The translations under genes and the position numbers were made by a program. A stretch of DNA of 10,375 bases from an uncultured Clostridia bacterium (lineage in GTDB: Bacteria; Bacillota; Clostridia; TANB77; CAG-508): the NCBI GenBank assembly GCA_948528155.1, contig CAOSZT010000076.1, positions 1 to 10,375 on the forward strand, read 5' to 3'. Below are positions 6,082 through 10,375 of this stretch, in pieces (positions within the stretch are counted from its first letter, which is position 1; each line of letters starts with the position of its first letter). The notes below the pieces were generated by a model. That model had not been told where the DNA came from and did no database searches. It was given only the letters and a program-made list of their open reading frames with translations.

Positions 6082-8319
6082 TTATAAATTTAACTTTTCT
6101 TTTTTATACTTAACAACAAAATAAGTAATATCTAAATAAGAAACCTCACTAGGCAAAAAATCTTTTAAAGGACGTAATTTATCAAAACCAAGCTCATCAA
6201 TAGCATCAAAAATCAACCTCTCAAACTGCAAATTAACAACATCAGACAAATCAATATCCAAACCAAGTTCATATCCTTTAACAAGATGCCCCTCAATAGT
6301 CTGTCTTTTCAAACCACGAATTTTACAAATATCATCAATAGACTTACCTTCATTATACAAATTACAAGAAACAACACAAGTATTTTCCTTAAATTTGTTA
6401 TGATTATTTTTATCAATTTCATGATTAGATATAAAATCAGAATCCGAAACAACAGTAGAAGCAGACGAAAATAAAGCCGAAATCGAATTTTTAGCTTCTC
6501 TTTCTGGAACATCAATATTATTCTTCAAAACATATTCATTAATAGCAGAAATAAAAGCATTTCCATATTTTTCTAACTTATTAACACCAACACCACTAAT
6601 ATGTAACATACTTTCCACATTTAAAGGAAAATATGTGGACATCTCCTTTAAAGAAACATCTGTAAACACAATAAAAGGAGGAATTGAATTTGCCTCAGCA
6701 ATTTGTTTTCTAATACAACGTAAAATCTCAAATAAATTCTCATCATAATCAAGATCATCATTATTAGAAGAAATACTTTTAATAGGAACAATTTTTTCAA
6801 TCTTTCTCTTAATAAAAACCTCTTTTTCACCAAACAAAACCTCATTAGCTGAATTATCTAAAACTAAAATAGGATATTTATCCCCAACACAATTAATATA
6901 ACCCTCTGTAATTAAAAAATAAATCAAATCCTTAATAGTATCTTTAGAATACTCACTCATAATCCCATAAGTAGATAAACTATCAAAACCAAAAGACTTA
7001 ATCTTTGCAGACTTAGACCCTTTTAAAACATCAGTAACAAGACCAGAACCAAACCTCTCATTCATTCTTTTAATACAAGATAAAATCTTTTTAGAATTAA
7101 TAGTAATATCAGTAGTTTCAATTTCAGACAAACAATTACTACAATTATTACAATTATCAAAAAGAGGAACTTCATCAAAATACTCTAAAATATACTTCCT
7201 AAGACACTTATCAGTATTACAATAATCAATAATATCATTCAATTTGTCATACTCAATCTTATGATTACTATCAGAAGAAGTCTGCTCAATTAAAAACTTA
7301 TTAGTAACAATATCAGCCCTACTAAAAAGCAAAATACACTTAGAATTATCACCATCACGACCAGCACGACCAGCTTCCTGATAATAACTCTCCAAATCCT
7401 TAGGCATATTATAATGAATTACAAACCTAATATTAGACTTATCAATACCCATACCAAAAGCATTAGTAGCAACCATCAACGAAACCCTATCATAAGTGAA
7501 ATCATCTTGAGATTTAGTTCTAGAATGTTCACTCATACCACCATGATATTTAGCAACACTATAACCCAAATTAGACAAACCATCATATAAACTATCAACA
7601 GTCTTTCTAGTTGAACAATAAATAATACCAGAATCTTTAGAATTATTTTTCAGAAAATCCAAAATAAAATCTTTTTTATTCTCAGGAATTTCAACAGAAA
7701 AATTCAAATTCTTTCTATCAAAACCAGTAGTCAAAGTAAAAGGATTACACAAATGTAACAAACTAATAATATCATCTTTAACAATCTGTGTCGCAGTAGC
7801 AGTAAAAGCAGAAACAATAGGACGATTTTTTAGATTTAAAATAACATTAGCAATTTCTCTATAACTAGGTCTAAAATCATGACCCCATTGAGAAACACAA
7901 TGAGCCTCATCTATTGTAATCATAGAAATATCCAATTTATTTAAAAGATTAATAAAAGTATCAGAATTTAGCCTCTCAGGAGCAACATAAATAATTTTAT
8001 AAACATCATATAAAATATTTTCAATAGTTTGATAATATTCAGTTTCAGTAAGATTACTATTTATATAAGTTGCTGGAATTCCAACCTCATTTAAACTATC
8101 AACTTGATCTTTCATAAGAGAAATAAGAGGAGAAATAACAATAGTAACACCAGACAAAAGCATAGCAGGAATTTGATAACAAATAGATTTACCTGCACCT
8201 GTAGGCATTATACCTAAAACATCCTCTCCATTTAAAATATGACCTATTATCTCATCTTGACCAGGTCTAAAATTTTCATATCCATAATATTTTTTTAATA
8301 AACTTTGTGCATCTTGCAT
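6082..8319 (-). CDS. recQ: ATP-dependent DNA helicase RecQ
   Basis: This is a 3'-5' superfamily 2 DNA helicase acting in recombination and fork repair. The motor has the FRPGQ motif at 17-21, Walker A GAGKS at 41-45, DEAH at 137-140, the AFTATAT motif at 171-177, and QEAGRAGRDG at 314-323. The zinc site is complete: C372, C390, C393 and C396, following the family's arrangement. An RQC winged-helix region (about 405-510), an HRDC domain (about 524-600, FIVFTDVSLKEM and the ISGVG segment), and a C-terminal helix-turn-helix of the HTH_40 type (about 650-740, SIDDICKIRGLKRQTIEGHL) follow. At 745 residues it is longer than B. subtilis or E. coli RecQ, because of the last domain. AGAGGT lies five bases before the ATG. 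It lies 61 bases downstream of the radical SAM gene, probably co-transcribed. It looks intact and chromosomal, with no obvious tie to the hsd operon. Confidence 0.95.
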   Translation of the reverse strand: MQDAQSLLKKYYGYENFRPGQDEIIGHILNGEDVLGIMPTGAGKSICYQIPAMLLSGVTIVISPLISLMKDQVDSLNEVGIPATYINSNLTETEYYQTIENILYDVYKIIYVAPERLNSDTFINLLNKLDISMITIDEAHCVSQWGHDFRPSYREIANVILNLKNRPIVSAFTATATQIVKDDIISLLHLCNPFTLTTGFDRKNLNFSVEIPENKKDFILDFLKNNSKDSGIIYCSTRKTVDSLYDGLSNLGYSVAKYHGGMSEHSRTKSQDDFTYDRVSLMVATNAFGMGIDKSNIRFVIHYNMPKDLESYYQEAGRAGRDGDNSKCILLFSRADIVTNKFLIEQTSSDSNHKIEYDKLNDIIDYCNTDKCLRKYILEYFDEVPLFDNCNNCSNCLSEIETTDITINSKKILSCIKRMNERFGSGLVTDVLKGSKSAKIKSFGFDSLSTYGIMSEYSKDTIKDLIYFLITEGYINCVGDKYPILVLDNSANEVLFGEKEVFIKRKIEKIVPIKSISSNNDDLDYDENLFEILRCIRKQIAEANSIPPFIVFTDVSLKEMSTYFPLNVESMLHISGVGVNKLEKYGNAFISAINEYVLKNNIDVPEREAKNSISALFSSASTVVSDSDFISNHEIDKNNHNKFKENTCVVSCNLYNEGKSIDDICKIRGLKRQTIEGHLVKGYELGLDIDLSDVVNLQFERLIFDAIDELGFDKLRPLKDFLPSEVSYLDITYFVVKYKKEKLNL

Positions 8320-8380
8320 AAATTACCTCTCTTTATTTTATGAAAAGGAATTTCCACTTTTAACAACCCTATTTTTATAT

Positions 8381-9307
8381 TTAAGTAAACTTTCCTTGCC
8401 ATAAATCTTCTTCTTTTAAAATTTTATCAAAACCATTTAAAACCCACTTCTTATGTAAATTCCATTCAGGAGCAATCAACAAATCCTTAGGAGCATCTCC
8501 AGAAATTCTATGTATTACAATATCTGAAGAAATATGTGTAATAATATATTTCAAAGTATCTAAATAATAATCCAAAGAAATAGGCTCATAATCACCATTA
8601 TAATACATATCAGCTAAAACCGTATTTTCAATAACATAAGTAGAATGAATTTTTAATCCTTGAATATTATGACTATTCAAAAAATCAACAGTATTTTTAA
8701 CATCATCAAAATTCTCATTAGGAAGACCAACCATAATATGAGCAACAACATCAATATTATATTTATTCAAAAGTTCAACAGCATTAGAAAATTTACTATT
8801 ATCATAACATCTATTTATTAAATCACCAATAACATCATTAGAAGTCTGTAATCCCAATTCAACACATACATAATATTTATCTGTATACGATTTTAAAAGT
8901 TTAACAATATCCTCATTTATACAATCTGGACGTGTTGCAACTTCTAAACCAACAATTCTATCATCAATTAAAGCAGAATCATATTTAGCCTTTAAATTTT
9001 GAACAGTATCATAAGTATTAGTAAAATTTTGAAAATAAACAATAAATTTATTAGCACGTTTACTTCTATAACTTAAAAAATAATCTGTTATTTGTTTACT
9101 AATACTTTTATTATAATTTATTAAATCACCAGATCCTTTTTCACTACAGAAAATACAACCATTATTTCCAACAGTACCATCTCTATTAGGACAAGTAAAA
9201 CCACCATCAATACATATTTTTAAAGTTCTTTCACCAAATTTATTTTTTAAATATTTATTTAAATGAGTATATCTTTCTTCTAATGTATTAAATAATAATT
9301 TTTCCAA
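8381..9307 (-). CDS. ytqA: Radical SAM protein, YtqA/YhcC family (TIGR01212)
   Basis: The protein has an iron-sulphur, S-adenosylmethionine-dependent fold. The cluster cysteines are C39, C51 and C54 (C-x11-C-x2-C), the unusual spacing typical of this family, in GGFTCPNRDGTVGNNGCIFC. Other family marks are YFQNFTNTYD, ELGLQTSNDVIGDLINR, HIMVGLPNE, and HRISGDAPKDLLIAPEW near the end. At 308 residues the length is normal. The B. subtilis member YtqA has, as I recall, been implicated in synthesis of mnm5s2U at the wobble base of tRNA (proposed name MnmL); its usual partner YtqB is not in this window, so the role here is inferred. The start is TTG at 9307-9305; no ATG lies between it and the first cysteines, and AGAGGT sits four bases upstream. 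It is divergent from the beta-helix gene and upstream of recQ. Confidence 0.92.
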   Translation of the reverse strand: MEKLLFNTLEERYTHLNKYLKNKFGERTLKICIDGGFTCPNRDGTVGNNGCIFCSEKGSGDLINYNKSISKQITDYFLSYRSKRANKFIVYFQNFTNTYDTVQNLKAKYDSALIDDRIVGLEVATRPDCINEDIVKLLKSYTDKYYVCVELGLQTSNDVIGDLINRCYDNSKFSNAVELLNKYNIDVVAHIMVGLPNENFDDVKNTVDFLNSHNIQGLKIHSTYVIENTVLADMYYNGDYEPISLDYYLDTLKYIITHISSDIVIHRISGDAPKDLLIAPEWNLHKKWVLNGFDKILKEEDLWQGKFT

Positions 9308-9311
9308 AATT

Positions 9312-9317
9312 ACCTCT
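9312..9317 (-). promoter_or_regulatory. Ribosome binding site that fixes the TTG start of the radical SAM gene
   Basis: Minus-strand AGAGGT lies four bases before TTG at 9307. It is the only good Shine-Dalgarno match near the N terminus and has the same form, AGAGGTAATT, as the one before recQ. It is the reason for choosing the non-ATG start. Confidence 0.7.
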
Positions 9318-9361
9318 TTCTTTTATTTTACAATTTTAATATTCTTAAATTTATTTTTACA

Positions 9362-9380
9362 TAATCTATTTTATAGATTA
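9362..9380. repeat. 8-bp inverted repeat in the divergent intergenic region
   Basis: TAATCTAT (9362-9369) and ATAGATTA (9373-9380) are perfect reverse complements separated by TTT. The repeat lies between the divergent genes, about 55 bases before the radical SAM start, in or next to its likely 5' leader. It could be an operator half-site pair or a small RNA hairpin. In such AT-rich DNA chance is possible. The rest of the 244-base region 9308-9551 shows no gene or RNA that I can identify. Confidence 0.4.
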
Positions 9381-9384
9381 ACAT

Positions 9385-9413
9385 AAATTAGACATATTTG
9401 CAAGAATTATCAA
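9385..9413 (-). promoter_or_regulatory. Possible promoter of the radical SAM-recQ transcript
   Basis: On the minus strand TTGATA (9413-9408) is followed after 17 bases by TAATTT (9390-9385). The -35 box is a good match to the sigma-A consensus and the -10 box a fair one. AT-rich sequence makes chance matches common. Confidence 0.35.
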
Positions 9414-9425
9414 AGAAATATTATA

Positions 9426-9454
9426 TAGACAAACTAAAAAAAGTAATATATAAT
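9426..9454 (+). promoter_or_regulatory. Probable sigma-A promoter of the beta-helix gene
   Basis: TAGACA (9426-9431) and a perfect TATAAT (9449-9454) are separated by the optimal 17 bases. Transcription would begin near 9461, leaving a leader of about 90 bases before the ATG at 9552. The leader is AT-rich and shows no recognisable riboswitch. Confidence 0.6.
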
Positions 9455-9538
9455 TTAAAAAACTAGTATTTAGCTAATTTTTAGATAAATATAATAAATT
9501 GATATGTATAATAATAAAAAAAACAAATAAAATAGTAA

Positions 9539-9544
9539 AAGGAG
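9539..9544 (+). promoter_or_regulatory. Ribosome binding site of the beta-helix gene
   Basis: AAGGAG lies seven bases before the ATG at 9552 and supports that start. Confidence 0.65.
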
Positions 9545-9551
9545 ACAAAAA

Positions 9552-10187
9552 ATGGAAGAATGTAAAATAAAAAACTTATATAATTTAGAAGAAACAATAG
9601 CAAAAAAAATATTTGAAGGAATTATATATCCTTGGGAAGCATTACCCCAAATAAATGATTTCATAATAGAAATAGGAAACACACTAAACGAAGAAGAATA
9701 TAATAAAATTGGAGAAGACATATGGATAGCAAAAACAGCAACAATAGCACCAACAGCATACATAAAAGGACCAGCAATAATATGCAAAGATGCAGAAATA
9801 AGACATTGTGCATTTATAAGAGGAAAAGCAATAGTAGGAGAAGGAGCAGTAGTTGGAAATTCAACAGAACTAAAAAATGTAATATTATTTAACAAAGTGC
9901 AAGTACCACACTATAACTATGTAGGAGACTCAATATTAGGGTATAAATCACATATGGGAGCAGGAGCAATAACATCAAATGTAAAATCAGACAAAAAAAT
10001 GGTAGTAGTAAAAAATGGCACCGAAAAAATAGAAACAGGACTAAAAAAATTTGGAGCAATGATAGGTGATGAAGTAGAAATAGGATGTGGTTCAGTATTA
10101 AATCCAGGGACAGTAATACGGAAAAAACTCAAACATATATCCACTATCATCAGTAAGAAAAGTGGTACCAGCAAACAACATATATAA
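9552..10187 (+). CDS. GlmU acetyltransferase-like left-handed beta-helix protein, 3' end frameshifted
   Basis: An N-terminal segment of about 53 residues (YPWEALPQINDFI) is followed by hexapeptide repeats forming a left-handed beta-helix from about residue 54. The region HYNYVGDSILG...GAGAITSN matches the acetyltransferase part of GlmU (HLTYLGDAEIG...GAGTITCN), with H120 at the place of GlmU's catalytic histidine. There is no nucleotidyltransferase domain, so it is not a complete GlmU, although such clostridial proteins are often labelled UDP-N-acetylglucosamine pyrophosphorylase. Acyl or sugar transfer is plausible; the substrate is unknown. After V188-I189 the frame shifts: the present end RKKLKHIST... 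to TAA at 10187 is unlike the family, whereas skipping one base gives GKNSNIYPLSSVRKVVPANN and a stop at 10216-10218, making 221 residues. The helix is largely intact, so the loss affects only its last coil and tail. Confidence 0.88.
   Translation: MEECKIKNLYNLEETIAKKIFEGIIYPWEALPQINDFIIEIGNTLNEEEYNKIGEDIWIAKTATIAPTAYIKGPAIICKDAEIRHCAFIRGKAIVGEGAVVGNSTELKNVILFNKVQVPHYNYVGDSILGYKSHMGAGAITSNVKSDKKMVVVKNGTEKIETGLKKFGAMIGDEVEIGCGSVLNPGTVIRKKLKHISTIISKKSGTSKQHI
10119..10127 (+). other. Frameshift site in the beta-helix gene (one extra base)
   Basis: Removing the C at 10119 turns ATA-CGG-AAA into ATA-GGA-AAA and restores NPGTVIGKNSNIYPLSS, which matches family sequence and stays open to TAA at 10216-10218. 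Removing one A from the run of six at 10122-10127 also restores the frame but leaves R in place of the expected G. An extra C is therefore favoured. Confidence 0.8.
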
Positions 10188-10233
10188 AAACCAAAATGAA
10201 ATAGTAGAAAAGAATTAAGAAGAAAAAGGGAAA

Positions 10234-10373
10234 GAGGGACGTTCCTTAAAATCCCCGCTAGAAGGGAAAAAGGGACACTCCTAAAAAATACCTAAGTTGG
10301 GTAATGGAATGATACTATTGATTTTTATTAATACCTTCAATAGCAGGGTCATTTTCAAACCCTTAGGTCCCTC
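10234..10373. repeat. Repeat-rich tail bounded by inverted GAGGGAC, possible small mobile or REP-like element
   Basis: GAGGGAC at 10234-10240 is matched by its reverse complement GTCCCTC at 10367-10373. Inside, AGGGACGTTCCT (10235-10246) and AGGGACACTCCT (10271-10282) are near-direct repeats, each followed by an A-rich run. The segment is richer in G and C than the neighbouring genes and has no convincing coding region; the only open stretch is about 31 minus-strand codons ending at 10281. Similar GGGAC-containing intergenic repeats flank REP-associated (Y1/RAYT) transposases in other Bacillota as I recall, but no transposase is visible here. Class and ends are uncertain because the window stops at 10375. 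Confidence 0.4.
10290..10368. repeat. Nested imperfect hairpin of about 79 bases
   Basis: Four paired blocks nest in order: ACCTAAG (10290-10296) with CTTAGGT (10362-10368), GGT (10300-10302) with ACC (10359-10361), AATGA (10308-10312) with TCATT (10349-10353), and CTATTGA (10315-10321) with TCAATAG (10337-10343). The loop is 15 bases. The regular nesting suggests selected secondary structure, as in a REP or MITE unit or a structured RNA. No T-run follows, so it is not a simple terminator. Confidence 0.55.
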
Positions 10374-10375
10374 AC

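Noticed and set aside
8320..8380. A separate promoter for recQ (TTGTTA, 18 bases, CATAAA on the minus strand).
   Set aside because: The boxes are weak and transcription would start almost on the ribosome binding site; co-transcription from the gene upstream is simpler.
9455..9551. A riboswitch or structured leader before the beta-helix gene.
   Set aside because: The leader is almost entirely A and T, with only short palindromes such as TTAGCTAA, and shows no conserved riboswitch core I can recognise.
9470..9895. Minus-strand open frame of 141 codons with hydrophobic stretches.
   Set aside because: It is the complement of the beta-helix gene and its promoter region; the plus-strand protein has clear family motifs.
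10281..10375. Minus-strand open stretch of about 31 codons (EGPKGLKMTLLLKVLIKINS...) entering from the right edge.
   Set aside because: It is short and overlaps the nested inverted repeats, which explain the sequence better. It could be the end of a small gene, but nothing supports a product.

Overview
This AT-rich window (about a quarter G+C by eye) suggests a low-GC member of the Bacillota, most likely a clostridial or related gut-type lineage. The evidence is a TTG start and GGAGG-type ribosome binding sites, near-exclusive TAA stops and AGA arginine codons, a YtqA-type radical SAM protein and a stand-alone GlmU-like beta-helix protein. UGA is not read as tryptophan: every Trp is TGG.

Bases 1-52 do not fit the rest. 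They are GC-richer (28 of the first 50 bases are G or C) and their minus strand reads IPLLLAQGVEGIAVGLS, which I recognise as a type IIA topoisomerase subunit A (ParC/GyrA-like) segment. It runs straight into the leader of hsdM, so the left edge looks like a chimeric or rearranged junction.

Bases 81-6009 hold a Type I restriction-modification operon in the order hsdM, hsdS, hsdR on the plus strand, with a 2-base gap and then an 8-base overlap. HsdM methylates adenine, HsdS gives two half-site recognition domains, and HsdR is the ATP-driven translocase and nuclease. HsdM and HsdS are intact. HsdR is split by a +1 frameshift near base 5097; joining the frames gives a normal 1044-residue subunit. 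HsdS carries a 12-base tandem repeat coding TSEL-TSEL in the linker between its recognition domains, the same kind of element that sets spacer length in the EcoR124I family.

A perfect 11-bp hairpin (6040-6071) separates the operon from a convergent pair on the minus strand: recQ (6082-8319) and, upstream of it, a ytqA/yhcC-type radical SAM gene (8381-9307). A 244-base intergenic region with promoter-like sequences in both directions separates these from a plus-strand left-handed beta-helix protein resembling the GlmU acetyltransferase domain (9552 to about 10218). That gene also has a one-base frameshift near its 3' end.

Bases 10219-10375 contain no convincing gene but are rich in short repeats and a nested hairpin, and look like a small repetitive or mobile element. 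I see no clearly new biological system. The most informative observations are the two similar frameshifts, the TSEL repeat, the odd left junction and the structured right end.
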